In this document: in pieces, positions 37,282-46,504 of the stretch | Position numbering within the stretch: position 1 is the first letter of the stretch | How the letters are laid out: each line of letters starts with the position of its first letter | Translations under genes and position numbers: made by a program | Notes under the pieces: model-generated | Seen by the model: only the letters and a program-made list of their open reading frames with translations | Told to the model about the DNA's origin: nothing | The model's database searches: none | Source of the DNA: Oceanicola sp. S124 | GTDB lineage: Bacteria; Pseudomonadota; Alphaproteobacteria; Rhodobacterales; Rhodobacteraceae | Direction of reading: 5' to 3' | Assembly: GCF_000220565.1 (NCBI RefSeq) | Contig: NZ_AFPM01000160.1 | Span: 1 to 46,856, forward strand | DNA: 46,856 nucleotides

Positions 37282-38354
37282 TGCCCGGATTTCCGAAGCC
37301 ACTGGCCGGGAAGCGGGTGCTCGACCTCTCGCTCCTCTACCCTGGCCCCGCGACCGCAGCGACCTTGCGCACCTTTGGCGCGAAGGTGATCAAGGTCGAA
37401 CCTCCGGCTGGTGACCCGGCCGCACGGCTTTTCCCCGAAACCTACCGCTTGTTGAATCGCGGAAAAGACATTGTGACGCTCGACCTCAAAACAGACGACG
37501 GCAAAGCCGAGCTCGGACGTTTGGTCGCCAACGCAGACGTGTTGGTCGAAAGCTTCCGGCCCGGAGTCCTCGCACGGCTTGGAATCGGCCCCGAATGGCT
37601 GCATGCGATCCAGCCCCGGATGGTCCTCGTGTCGATCAGCGGCTATGGCGCGACCGGTCCCTATCGTCATCAGCCAGCCCACGACCTCTCCGTCCTCGGG
37701 GTCGCAGGCTATTTCACTCTGCCCGCCGAACTTGAGCCAAAAGTTGTTCGCCCGAATATCCGTCTTGCGGATGCATTGACCGTGAACGCCGCGAGCCTCG
37801 CGGCCTTCGCGGCTATCGTTGAAGCAGACCGAACGGGTGATGGCCAGATCGTTGATACCTCGATATTCGACGCGACCGCAGCGGCTTGCCTGACCATGTC
37901 CCTGTCGCGTTCGGACCCGGACACCGCACCGGAAGAGCAGAAGCAAGTCATGGCAGATAGCGCGATTTATGCTTGCCGTGATGGCAAACGGATGGCAGTC
38001 GCGACCCTGGAAGATCACTACTGGGCAGAATTTGTCCGGCTGGCCACCGCAGAAGACCATCAATTGCGGACTGCGCGCTACGCCTCGCGGGAAGGCAGGG
38101 ACGCCGACAAGACCCGTCTTGCGGAACTTCTCGCCGATCTTTTCGCCAGCCGCGACAGAGAGGACTGGATCCTCATCTTTGCATCAGGCCGCGTTCCTGT
38201 GGTTCCCGTATGGGAGGGGAGTGAGGCATTGAACGACGATCACCTGATGAAAAGAAGAGCGATAGCCCGGTGGGTTGAGGGCGATACCGGCTTCCGGTAT
38301 CCGAGCTTTCCGGCCATCTTCAACGGGGCACGGGATCAGGATGCGTCGAGCTAA
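37281..38354 (+). CDS. CaiB/BaiF-family CoA transferase or 2-methylacyl-CoA racemase
   Basis: A 357-residue class III CoA-transferase-family protein. Seen: RVLDLSLLYPGPATAATLRT, GAKVIKVEPPAGDPA, LNRGKDIVTLDLKT, ADVLVESFRPGVLARLGIGP, SISGYGATGPY and HDLSVLGVAGYF. The His-Asp in the last segment, and the later LAD, match the active-site region of alpha-methylacyl-CoA racemases more closely than the formyl-CoA transferase aspartate. Either activity fits: racemising a methyl-branched acyl-CoA ahead of the dehydrogenase, or moving CoA between acids. The ATG shares one base with the dehydrogenase stop. Last gene of the operon; no clear terminator after it. Confidence 0.88.
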   Translation: MPGFPKPLAGKRVLDLSLLYPGPATAATLRTFGAKVIKVEPPAGDPAARLFPETYRLLNRGKDIVTLDLKTDDGKAELGRLVANADVLVESFRPGVLARLGIGPEWLHAIQPRMVLVSISGYGATGPYRHQPAHDLSVLGVAGYFTLPAELEPKVVRPNIRLADALTVNAASLAAFAAIVEADRTGDGQIVDTSIFDATAAACLTMSLSRSDPDTAPEEQKQVMADSAIYACRDGKRMAVATLEDHYWAEFVRLATAEDHQLRTARYASREGRDADKTRLAELLADLFASRDREDWILIFASGRVPVVPVWEGSEALNDDHLMKRRAIARWVEGDTGFRYPSFPAIFNGARDQDASS

Positions 38355-38625
38355 GACACTGTTCTTGAGGTCCGAACGTAGCTGGCAAACGACGAGACCG
38401 TATGCCCGGCAGTACGATCATCAGGTCGTGACAATGTGATTGTTTGCGGTGATGCCGCCGTCGGAACATGGTGCTGCGAATGGCCGCTTCCCGCCCTTTA
38501 AGTCCGGACCTGGAGAGATGCCGCGCCCGGCACCAGAGACCGGTTTGCGGATGAAGCGGTCGTCGTGCCCGAACGCGGATCTTGCGAAAGAGGCCGGTCG
38601 CAGCTTTCGCGCGCAATGGGTGAGG

Positions 38626-39057
38626 TCAGCCCTTCGTCGTCTCCACCGTAAGATGCGGTGTGCCATTCGACGTGCGCCGCACACTGCGGCCGTCTTTGCC
38701 AAGGGTGCCCCGGATGCGGTGACGCCAGTTCGAGAAGCTATCGAACTCGACGGTGTCGACCGGCTTGTCGAGGGCAATCTCCACCTGGCGATGCCCCGCA
38801 GCGCCCGAAAGGGCGACGATCGTTCCACTGTAGGCATGGCCAAGGTAATACCCCGTGACCTTGGCACCCAAGGTCAGTTCTCCCGGGGCGTCGCGATGAC
38901 CGAGGCGGGCAGAAAGCGTATTCCAGTCTCGCGCCCCGTGCTGTCGGGCGATGAGTTCGAGCGCATGGGCATGGCTGACCGCCATGCCCTTGGCTGCGAG
39001 GGCCTGCCGGAGCGCCCTGGCCTGGGCCTTGACCGTTTCGAGGGATGGCTGCGTCAT
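38626..39057 (-). CDS. Glyoxalase-superfamily-related small protein
   Basis: A 143-residue soluble protein. The N-terminal domain ETVKAQARALRQALAAKGMA with HALELIARQHGARDWNTLSA is a recognisable module of proteins annotated as glyoxalase-superfamily-related, probably a nucleic-acid or ligand-binding helical unit. A small beta domain follows (KVTGYYLGHAYSGTIVALSG, FDSFSNWRHRIRGTL). Its biochemical function is not known. The ATG overlaps the MATE stop by four bases (ATGA) with AAGGAGG upstream, so it is translated with the exporter. A much longer frame through the MATE gene on the same strand is an artefact. Confidence 0.7.
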   Translation of the reverse strand: MTQPSLETVKAQARALRQALAAKGMAVSHAHALELIARQHGARDWNTLSARLGHRDAPGELTLGAKVTGYYLGHAYSGTIVALSGAAGHRQVEIALDKPVDTVEFDSFSNWRHRIRGTLGKDGRSVRRTSNGTPHLTVETTKG

Positions 39058-40427
39058 GCTGCCTCCTTGGCGGGTGATTTCACGGAGTTGATGGCGAGGA
39101 CCAGGGCCAGGACAAGCAGTAGGGCATCCGCGATGGGAAAGGCAAACCAGAGGCCGTCGATCCCAGAGACCTTCCCCAGGACAAAGAGCAGCGCGGGGGT
39201 CAGCAGCCACGGCTTCGCCAGCGTCAGCACCGCGGTCCGGACGGGCAAGCCCAGGGCCTGAAAATGCATGGCCAGGACAAGGACCGGGCCGGTGACGACA
39301 TAGAGCGCCGTCATCGGACGCAGGATCGTGACGACTGCCGCGACGACCTCCGGATCGTCCGAGAACAGCGCGCCCAGTTGCGCGCCGGCCAACGCTCCTG
39401 CCAGCGTCACGCCCATGCACCAGAGGAACGCGCTTCCCATCGCAAGCCGCAGGGCGGCGCCGGCCCGATCCATGCGGCCTGCGCCAGCGTTGTTGCCGGT
39501 GATGCTCTGGGTGGTCAGCGCGATCGCCATCTGCGGCAGGAAGGCCAGCCCGAGGATCCGCGTCACCGCACCGTAGGCCGCGATATAGGGGGCAGATTCG
39601 GCGGCGGCGGTGCCGATGATACGAAGGACCGTGCCGGCCACCAGGGCCATGCCGACAAAAGTCAGGCAGAGCGGGAGACCGAGCGACAGCATCCGCCCCC
39701 AGCCCGATAGCCAGCTGACCCGCCGCAGGGTGCCAAGGGGCAGAAGCTCGTGATCGCAGGCCCGCAGCCCTATCAACAGCGCCAGGCCAAGGCCCTGCGC
39801 GACCACGGTGCCCAAGGCGGAACCGGCCACGCCGAGCCCAAGGAGCACGATCGCGACATAGTTGGCTCCGGCATTCAGCAGGTTCACCAGCACCGAAAGC
39901 AGGGCAATGTGCCCGGCCCGCCCCTCGCTGCGCAGGGCGTCGGCGTGCAGGCCCAGACCGAACTGGATCGGGGCACCAAGGATCAGGATCAGCAGATAGC
40001 CCTGCGCAGACCCCGCCACCGCCGCGTCTCCGGCGGCAAGTGCGGAGAGCATGGCAGGGCCGAGGCTCAGCGCTGCGGTGATCAGCACCGCGCTGATGGC
40101 CAGCGCCAGGCCATGGCCTCCGGCGAAGACCTCTCCGGCCTCCCGGCGCGCCCCGGCGCCCAGATGGCGGGCAAGCAGGCTGGCCATGCCGCCCCCCGCC
40201 AGAGTGGTCAGGGCCGTCAGCAACATGACGACCGGAAAAGCCAGGCTGACCGCGGCCAGGGCCTGGGCGCCGACGAAGCGCCCGACGAAGATCCCGTCGA
40301 TCACGTTCAGCAGGCCGCCCGTCGACATCACGACGGCCATGGGCAGGGCATTCGAAAGGAACAATCGCCCGACGGGCCGGGTCAGAAAGCGGTTCTCGAT
40401 TGTATGGGGGACAGGTCCGACGGACAT
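39054..40427 (-). CDS. MATE-family efflux transporter
   Basis: A 457-residue inner membrane protein with twelve hydrophobic segments and the internal pseudo-symmetry of MATE exporters. Seen: LFLSNALPMAVVMSTGGLLN at the N-terminus, IFVGRFVGAQALAAVSLAFP, TLAGGGMASLLARHLGAG and, in the second half, LPQMAIALTTQSITGNNAGA with AGRMDRA. MATE pumps export cationic drugs or metabolites using Na+ or H+; the substrate is unknown. GGAGGAG precedes the ATG. Coupled by a 4-base overlap to the small glyoxalase-related protein. Confidence 0.93.
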   Translation of the reverse strand: MSVGPVPHTIENRFLTRPVGRLFLSNALPMAVVMSTGGLLNVIDGIFVGRFVGAQALAAVSLAFPVVMLLTALTTLAGGGMASLLARHLGAGARREAGEVFAGGHGLALAISAVLITAALSLGPAMLSALAAGDAAVAGSAQGYLLILILGAPIQFGLGLHADALRSEGRAGHIALLSVLVNLLNAGANYVAIVLLGLGVAGSALGTVVAQGLGLALLIGLRACDHELLPLGTLRRVSWLSGWGRMLSLGLPLCLTFVGMALVAGTVLRIIGTAAAESAPYIAAYGAVTRILGLAFLPQMAIALTTQSITGNNAGAGRMDRAGAALRLAMGSAFLWCMGVTLAGALAGAQLGALFSDDPEVVAAVVTILRPMTALYVVTGPVLVLAMHFQALGLPVRTAVLTLAKPWLLTPALLFVLGKVSGIDGLWFAFPIADALLLVLALVLAINSVKSPAKEAA

Positions 40428-40985
40428 GGCTCACTCCTCCGGGGAGGCATTTCGGATCGGGAGGGAGCCTGCATTACCCACCTGCGAAATGCTTCGAGGG
40501 TGAGAGGTCGTCTTGCTCGGGGCTTCACCGTGACTCACGTCCGCAGGCGGCAGGTGCCCGGCACCTTGATCGCTCGATAGGGGGAAATCCTCCGAAAGGC
40601 AAGATGGCAAACGAGGGTTGCGGGCGATGCAGATCCCCAGGTGCCCAAAAACTGCGGCGTGGCACCCGACCAGCGGCTTGGGGTCGGAGCCGACCTTCGC
40701 CGTGCTTCAGGCCACCCCCTAATTGCCCCACGCGCTCTGTCGCTCACGGCCATTGATGTCGGCCCTGGACGCCTTGCCGCATGCGCCACCATTGTCGCGA
40801 GAGGGCTGGGACCGGACCTCAGCTGCCGGTCCATGGCGCCCCAAGGCGTCCCGGAGGATCCGCGCGTCATCGCCGGTGAATTGGCTCCCTGGCGCACGGC
40901 GGCCGCCCCGGATATCCCCTGAGCGATCCTCCCGGCACCATCACCGGCGCCGGCGTCCAGCCCGCCGTCGTCGCCCCGACCCTCT
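40428..40985. other. Decayed stretch before the integrase remnant
   Basis: About 560 bp. It contains 40793-40823, which matches 28458-28488 in inverted orientation. No gene is supported; it lies between the MATE promoter and the integrase remnant at the tRNA-Pro end of the island. Confidence 0.4.
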
Positions 40986-41039
40986 CCCATGGCCGGCAGT
41001 GCCTCTTTCCAGACGGTCATCCCGAAGACGGCCAAGGCC

Positions 41040-41390
41040 ATGCCCGACCCGATCCGGTTTGACATGACCGACGCGGCCGAGCTTCGGCAGCGCTTAACCG
41101 CCCTCGCTGCGCGCGGCCGCATCGGGCCGGTGATCAGATCCGAGAAGACCGGGATGCCTTACACCAGGTACGGCTGGAGTCAGGTCTTCCGCCGGCTTCG
41201 GGACAGTCTGGGACCTCCAAAGGAGCTGACAGTCATGGACACCCGCGCTGGAGCTCTCACCGAGGCAAAATAGGGGCGTTGCCCCGTTCGATCTGCGCGA
41301 TGCCGGCCAGCACTTGGAGGTTTCAACCACCGACCGCTACGCCCGAGGCAGGAACGAAGCGATCGCGAAAGTGGTGAAGCTACGGACGCT
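41040..41390 (+). pseudogene. Tyrosine recombinase (island integrase) C-terminal remnant beside tRNA-Pro
   Basis: The frame from 41040 reads IRFDMTDAAELRQRLTALAA, RIGPVIRSEKTGMPYTRYGW and SQVFRRLRDS, then [11 protein letters not shown] and a TAG at 41271-41273. The family continues in another frame as [20 protein letters not shown] and [13 protein letters not shown], which contains the catalytic Tyr (TTDRYARG). The DTRAGA motif carries the box II Arg. The N-terminal and core-binding parts are missing. It lies 80 bp from the 3' end of tRNA-Pro, the classical place of an island integrase that targets that tRNA. Confidence 0.8.
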
Positions 41391-41469
41391 CTGGAGAACG
41401 ACTTGTCTCAGGTCCGTTTCAACAAGCCAATCCGTTTCAACGGAAGAGCCGTGTAAGTCATTGATAGTG

Positions 41470-41546
41470 TGGTCGGGGCGGCGAGATTCGAACTCACGAC
41501 CCCCTGTACCCAAAACAGGTGCGCTACCAGACTGCGCTACGCCCCG
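41470..41546 (-). tRNA. tRNA-Pro (anticodon UGG)
   Basis: A 77-base gene read on the minus strand. The acceptor stem CGGGGCG pairs with CGCCCCG, with A as discriminator and an encoded CCA. The anticodon arm is CCTGT-TTTGGGT-ACAGG with anticodon TGG, and the T arm contains GTTCGAATC. All arms fold normally. It is about 63 bp downstream of the DUF192 gene on the same strand. Its 3' end faces the decayed integrase, and a degenerate 3' copy lies at 5369-5418. Confidence 0.97.
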
Positions 41547-41609
41547 GACCGTGCGCCTCTCTAGCCTGTCGTGTCGCGGTTGAAAAGGCCCCGAATGTCC
41601 GAAAAAGGA

Positions 41610-42092
<483 letters not shown>

Positions 42093-42107
42093 CACGGTTC
42101 CGGCGCC

Positions 42108-42632
42108 CTAGCGGGCCGCCGCCTCCCAGGCACAGATCTCGGTCGCCATGCGGCCCCGCTTGCCGTCGATCACCCGCAGGGCAACGGCCTCGCCCGGGGC
42201 CAGGTCGGCCAGCCCGGAGGCACGCAAAACCTCGACGTGAATGAAGACGTCCTCGTCACGGCCGAAGACATTGGCAAAGCCGAACCCCTTCACCTTGTCG
42301 AACCATTTCACCCGCGCGGGTTCCATCGGCAGGGCCTGGATCTCGGCCGGATCGAGGCTGCGGAAGTCCTCGAGCACCGCCGCCCCCGCCCCTTCGGGCG
42401 GCGCGATGGCCAGCACCTCTATGGCCTGGACGCCCCGCTGCGTCCGCTGGACAAGGATATCCACCTGCGCGCCGTCGGCGACGGAACTCTGACCGAAATT
42501 CCGCAGCACATTGGCGTGCAGCAGAATGTCCGGCCCACCTTCTTCGGCCACGACAAAGCCGAACCCGCGTGCCGGATCGAACCACTTCACGCGGCCCGCC
42601 AGCTTCCGGGTGGTATCATCATGATGATTCAC
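42108..42632 (-). CDS. Double cold-shock-domain protein
   Basis: A 174-residue protein with two cold-shock domains. Each has the RNP1-type nucleic-acid-binding motif: GRVKWFDPARGFGFVVAEEG at about residues 13-32 and RVKWFDKVKGFGFANVFG at about 107-124. These are single-stranded RNA/DNA chaperones, and the fused two-domain form is common in alphaproteobacteria. The start is GTG at 42632 with GGGGTG upstream. A perfect 11-bp inverted repeat lies 19-54 bp upstream, in the promoter region. Confidence 0.93.
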   Translation of the reverse strand: MNHHDDTTRKLAGRVKWFDPARGFGFVVAEEGGPDILLHANVLRNFGQSSVADGAQVDILVQRTQRGVQAIEVLAIAPPEGAGAAVLEDFRSLDPAEIQALPMEPARVKWFDKVKGFGFANVFGRDEDVFIHVEVLRASGLADLAPGEAVALRVIDGKRGRMATEICAWEAAAR

Positions 42633-42650
42633 TTCACACCCCGCATTGCA

Positions 42651-42686
42651 TTTGTGGCGCCTATCCCCAAACTACGGCGCCACAAA
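42651..42686. promoter_or_regulatory. Perfect 11-bp inverted repeat upstream of cold-shock gene
   Basis: TTTGTGGCGCC (42651-42661) and GGCGCCACAAA (42676-42686) are exact inverted copies separated by 14 bases. They lie 19-54 bp upstream of the cold-shock start and about 80 bp after pdxH on the same strand. There is no T tract on the pdxH-distal side, so an operator or an mRNA structure controlling the cold-shock gene is more likely than a terminator. Confidence 0.5.
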
Positions 42687-42767
42687 CCCCCACCGTTTTT
42701 ATCAACAACATTCGCGTACCAACAGCAACCCGCCAAACGCGCTTTCTGCCCATTGACCGGCGGGTAA

Positions 42768-43373
42768 TCAGGGATTCAACCGCAGGATGTCCCAATTCGA
42801 GGCCGTTCCGGCGCGCGTCCAGCGGAATCGATCATGCAGACGGAACGCTCCGTCTGCCCAGAATTCGATCTCCAAAGGCTCGATCCTGTATCCGCCCCAG
42901 AACGGAGGCCGCTTCGGATTGGTCCCGTGTTTCGCGGTCACCCGCGCCACCTCGGCCATGAGAGCGCCCCGGGATGCCAGGGGCCGCGACTGCGCCGAGG
43001 CCCAGGCACCAAGCCGGGATTTCAGCGATCTCGAAGCATAGTAGGCATCCGCCTCGGGGCCGTCGAAACGTGTCACCAGACCCCGAACCCGAATCTGTCT
43101 CCGCAATGATTTCCAGTGCATGACAAAAGCCGCCTTGCCGTTCAGGTCAAGCTCATTGGCCTTCCGACTCTCATAATTCGTATAGAATACGAAAGCATCG
43201 TCCAGAATATCCTTCAGAAGCACCATTCGGGCATTCGGCAGGCCGTTCTCGTCGACGGTGGAAAGCGCGATGGCATTCGGGTCATTGACCTCGCTTGCCT
43301 CGGCCTCGGCCAGCCAGGCCCGGGCAATTGCAAATGGGTCATCCCCGGCGAAGATCCCGTCACGGTCCGACAT
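42768..43373 (-). CDS. pdxH: Pyridoxamine 5'-phosphate oxidase
   Basis: A 201-residue FMN enzyme oxidising pyridoxamine/pyridoxine 5'-phosphate to pyridoxal 5'-phosphate. Seen: [58 protein letters not shown] (FMN-binding), [18 protein letters not shown] and the C-terminal RLHDRFRW with WDILRLNP. Full length. An ATG three codons upstream (43382) is possible, but AGGAGG abuts it; the ATG at 43373 has the right spacing. Divergent from fabI. Confidence 0.95.
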   Translation of the reverse strand: MSDRDGIFAGDDPFAIARAWLAEAEASEVNDPNAIALSTVDENGLPNARMVLLKDILDDAFVFYTNYESRKANELDLNGKAAFVMHWKSLRRQIRVRGLVTRFDGPEADAYYASRSLKSRLGAWASAQSRPLASRGALMAEVARVTAKHGTNPKRPPFWGGYRIEPLEIEFWADGAFRLHDRFRWTRAGTASNWDILRLNP

Positions 43374-43506
43374 ACTAGGCATCCTCCTGCGTCTTGCGGG
43401 TCTCGCTTCGCGGCTCTGCCGGCCCTTCGGGCCCGGGCAGGCTTGAAGCGCCCTGACCTATCGCTTAAGGGAGTTTGACCGGAAGTTACAGGGCGGAGAG
43501 CGCGCT

Positions 43507-44313
43507 ATGTCGAACAACCTCATGGCAGGCAAGAAGGGTCTGATCATGGGCCTGGCCAATGACAAATCCATCGCCTGGGGGATCGCAAAGGCCCTCGCCG
43601 ATGCAGGCGCAGAGCTGGCTTTCACCTACATGGGTGAGCAGTTCAAGAAGCGCGTCATTCCGCTGGCCGATCAGCTGGGCGTTACCCGGCTCTATGATTG
43701 CGATGTCTCGGACGAGGCCTCGATCGACGCCGCCTTCGAGGCGCTGAAGACCGAGATGGGCGAGATCGACTTCATCGTCCACGCGATCGGCTTCTCCGAC
43801 AAGAACGAGCTGCGCGGTCGGTATATCGACACCACCCGCGGCAATTTCCAGATGACCATGGATATCTCGGTCTACAGCTTCACCGCCGTCGCTCAGCGCG
43901 CCGAGAAGCTGATGCCGAACGGTGGCTCGATGCTGACGCTGACCTACTACGGCGCCGAGCAGGTCATGCCCCACTACAACGTCATGGGCGTTGCCAAGGC
44001 CGCGCTGGAGGCCTCGGTCAAGTACCTGGCCGAAGACCTCGGCAAGGACGGCATCCGGGTCAACGCGATCTCGGCCGGTCCGATCAAGACCCTGGCCGCC
44101 TCGGGCATCGGCGACTTCCGCTATATCCTGAAGTGGAACGAGCTGAACTCGCCGCTGCGTCGCAACGTGACGATCGACGACGTGGGCAAATCCGCGCTCT
44201 ACCTGCTGTCGGACCTGTCCTCGGGCGTCACGGGCGAGAACCTGCATGTCGACTCGGGCTATCATGTCGTCGGCATGAAGGCCGTTGACGCGCCGGACAT
44301 CGACAAGAGCTGA
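43507..44313 (+). CDS. fabI: Enoyl-[acyl-carrier-protein] reductase [NADH]
   Basis: A 268-residue SDR-type enoyl-ACP reductase, last step of the fatty acid elongation cycle. Seen: GLIMGLANDKSIAWGIAKAL (cofactor fold with the FabI-specific N-terminal insertion), FTYMGEQFKKRV, the catalytic pair Y-x6-K in YNVMGVAKAAL, and GPIKTLAASGIGDFRYILKW, whose flexible loop covers the substrate. Normal length. Divergent from pdxH. The LysE-family gene begins just 7 bp downstream and may be co-transcribed. Confidence 0.96.
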   Translation: MSNNLMAGKKGLIMGLANDKSIAWGIAKALADAGAELAFTYMGEQFKKRVIPLADQLGVTRLYDCDVSDEASIDAAFEALKTEMGEIDFIVHAIGFSDKNELRGRYIDTTRGNFQMTMDISVYSFTAVAQRAEKLMPNGGSMLTLTYYGAEQVMPHYNVMGVAKAALEASVKYLAEDLGKDGIRVNAISAGPIKTLAASGIGDFRYILKWNELNSPLRRNVTIDDVGKSALYLLSDLSSGVTGENLHVDSGYHVVGMKAVDAPDIDKS

Positions 44314-44320
44314 CACGCCC

Positions 44321-44952
44321 TTGGCCGCCGTCCTCCTCTCCGTCTTCCTCGTTCATCTCGTCGCCGCGATCTCTCCCGGTCCGGCGGTGCTGATGACCAT
44401 GCGGACGGCCATGACCGGCGGCATGGCGCGTGGCGCGGGCTTCGCCATCGGCGTCGCGCTTGGCGCCGTGGCCTGGGCCAGTGCTGCCGTGCTGGGCCTG
44501 GCGACCCTCTTCGAACTGGCGCCGCGCCTGCTGATCGCGCTGAAGATCGCGGGCGCCGCCTATCTGATCCGCCTGGCCTGGAAGATGTGGCGCGGCGCCG
44601 ATGAGCCGCTGAGCCTCGAGGCCACCGCCTCGGCCGCCCCCCTGCCCCGGCTCACCGCCGGTCCGTTTGCCCGGCTGGTGCTGCGGGGTGTGACCACCCA
44701 GCTGGCCAATCCCAAGCCCGCCGTCTTCTTCGGCGCGGTCTTCGTCACCCTCGTGCCTGCCCACGCGGGCCCCGGCCTCTTCTCCGCGATCCTGGCGGTG
44801 GTCTTCGTCAACGAAGTCACCTGGAACCTGATCGTGGCGCGGATTTTCTCGCTCGAGAGCGCCCGGCTGGGCTATACCCGTCTGAAATCCCGTATCGACC
44901 GCGTCCTGGGGGGCTGCTGGCCGCCCTCGGCGTCAAGATCGCCGCCTTCTGA
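44321..44952 (+). pseudogene. LysE-family exporter with C-terminal frameshift
   Basis: An amino-acid exporter family protein with about six hydrophobic segments: VFLVHLVAAISPGPAVLM with the family ISPGPA motif, RGAGFAIGVALGAVAWA, TTQLANPKPAVFFGAVFV. The frame is intact up to a run of six G at 44908-44913. There the expected C-terminus (GGLLAALGVKIAAF then TGA at 44950) lies in another frame; one more G would restore it. Uncorrected, the frame runs through to 45163 over the gpt start, giving an unrelated tail. Only the last membrane segment is affected. The start is taken as TTG at 44321, as no ATG is available. Could be a sequencing error. Confidence 0.75.
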
Positions 44953-44994
44953 ACCGACACCACCGCTTAAGCGACCAAGAAGAGGACCGCCGCC

Positions 44995-45519
44995 ATGGTC
45001 GACAACCGCCTTCCCCACGAAAAGGGCTTCCACGTCTCCTGGGACCAGATCCACCGCGACTCGCGCGCGCTGGCCTGGCGGCTGGACAAGCACGGCCCCA
45101 TGGAGGGCGGCACCTGGAAGGCCGTCGTCGCCATCACCCGCGGCGGCATGGCCCCGGCGATGATCGTGGCGCGCGAACTCGACATCCGCACCGTCGACAC
45201 GATCTCGGTCAAGTCCTACCACTCGGGCGGCGGCAAGGCGGACGAGCGGCGCACCGCGGAAGTGCTGAAATCCCCCGACCCCGAGATCATGGGCGACGGC
45301 GAGGGCATCCTGATCATCGACGACCTGGTCGACACCGGCAAGACGCTGGAGCTGGTCCGCTCGCTCTATCCCAAGGCCCATGTCGCGACGGTCTACGCCA
45401 AGCCGCAGGGCCGCGCCCAGGTGCAGACCTTCATCACCGAGGTCAGCCAGGACACCTGGATCTTCTTCCCCTGGGACATGGCGCTGCAATACGTCCAGCC
45501 CTATCGCGGGCAGGAGTGA
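44995..45519 (+). CDS. gpt: Xanthine phosphoribosyltransferase
   Basis: A 174-residue purine salvage enzyme transferring phosphoribose from PRPP to xanthine or guanine. Seen: PRPP-binding [17 protein letters not shown] (about 103-119), [20 protein letters not shown], the [10 protein letters not shown] loop and the C-terminal [15 protein letters not shown]. Length and order match XGPRT of the Gpt type. AGAGGA precedes the ATG. A strong hairpin terminator follows the stop. Confidence 0.93.
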   Translation: MVDNRLPHEKGFHVSWDQIHRDSRALAWRLDKHGPMEGGTWKAVVAITRGGMAPAMIVARELDIRTVDTISVKSYHSGGGKADERRTAEVLKSPDPEIMGDGEGILIIDDLVDTGKTLELVRSLYPKAHVATVYAKPQGRAQVQTFITEVSQDTWIFFPWDMALQYVQPYRGQE

Positions 45520-45537
45520 TCTTCTGCCGGACGATGC

Positions 45538-45561
45538 AAGGGCGCCCCTCGGGGCGCCCTT
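45538..45561. terminator. Intrinsic terminator after gpt
   Basis: AAGGGCGCC-CCTCGG-GGCGCCCTT forms a 9-bp GC-rich stem 18 bases after the gpt stop, between convergent gpt and the quinone reductase gene. With A residues on one side and T on the other it can act in both directions, though the T tract is short. Confidence 0.75.
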
Positions 45562-45588
45562 CGTCGTTCGGCCTCCGGTCTCTCAGGC

Positions 45589-46449
45589 TCAGGCCACGGC
45601 CGCGCGCAGGGTCTGGCGCCAGTCGGTCGCCTTGCGCCCGATGAGCGCCTCAAGATCCGCGCCACTGCCTTCCAGCGCCCCCGAGCCCGCATGGGCCGAG
45701 CTGTCGGCCAGCATGTGGGCCACCACCTCGGGCAGGCCCGCGCCGGTGTAGATGTCCTTCAGCGCCGCCTCGGGCATGTCGGCATAGCCGATCTCCTTTC
45801 CGGTCACGGTGCTGACCTCGGCGGCGAACTCGGCCATCGAGAAGCTCTCACCGCCTGCCAGTTCATAGACGCCCTCGGGGCTGTCCGAGAGCAGCACCAC
45901 CGCCGCCGCCTCGGCATAGTCGGCGCGCGCCGCGGCGCTGTAGCGCCCCGCGCCGCTGGCGCCGACCAGCGCGCCATGCTCCAGCGCGGGGGCCAGACCG
46001 GCGGTCAGGTTCTCGGTGTACCAGCCATTGCGCAGCAGCGCGACCGGCAGGCCGCTGTCCGCCAGCAGCCGCTCTGTCGCCAGGTGATCCCTGGCCAGCC
46101 ACAGCGGGCTGACATCGGCGCGCAGGATCGAGGTATAGGCGATCAGCTCGATCCCCTCGGCCTTCGCCGCCTCGATCACCGCCGCGTGCTGGGCGGCGCG
46201 ATCCTTGCCCACTTCGCTGCCCGAGATCAGCAGCACCCGGTCGATGCCCTTCACCGCCGCGGCCAGCGCCGCCGGGTCCTCGTAATCGCCGAAACGCACC
46301 TCGACACCCTTGGCGCGCAGCGGCACTGCCGCCTCTTCACGGCGCACCAGTGCCACGATATCGGCGGCGGCGGTCCGGGCCAGCAGGCTCTCGACCACCA
46401 GCGCGCCAAGCTGACCGGACGCGCCGGTCACCAGGATCTTCTTGTTCAT
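45589..46449 (-). CDS. NAD(P)H:quinone oxidoreductase, QorB/YtfG-like (NmrA family)
   Basis: A 286-residue Rossmann-fold protein. The cofactor motif ILVTGASGQLG (about 4-14) is followed by IVALVRREEAA, LLISGSEVGKDRAAQH, IAYTSILRADVSPL, LLRNGWYTENL and VYELAGGESFSM. The match to E. coli QorB (YtfG) runs the full length, including SSEVG, HADTSPL and LRNGWYSEN equivalents. QorB reduces quinones with NADPH. The ATG at 46449 is preferred over the adjacent GTG because AAGGA is 8 bases before it. Divergent from an HxlR regulator, as ytfG/ytfH are in E. coli, so probably induced by quinone or redox stress. Confidence 0.9.
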   Translation of the reverse strand: MNKKILVTGASGQLGALVVESLLARTAAADIVALVRREEAAVPLRAKGVEVRFGDYEDPAALAAAVKGIDRVLLISGSEVGKDRAAQHAAVIEAAKAEGIELIAYTSILRADVSPLWLARDHLATERLLADSGLPVALLRNGWYTENLTAGLAPALEHGALVGASGAGRYSAAARADYAEAAAVVLLSDSPEGVYELAGGESFSMAEFAAEVSTVTGKEIGYADMPEAALKDIYTGAGLPEVVAHMLADSSAHAGSGALEGSGADLEALIGRKATDWRQTLRAAVA

Positions 46450-46504
46450 CACGTTTTCCTTTGTTGCGAGCCCGGCTCTTCACGCCGGTCTCATTACGGG
46501 ATAT

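Noticed and set aside
39058..40434. Upstream 459-codon extension of the glyoxalase-related frame through the MATE gene
   Set aside because: It runs in another frame of the same strand over a well-conserved MATE gene; the true start at 39057 has a strong ribosome site.
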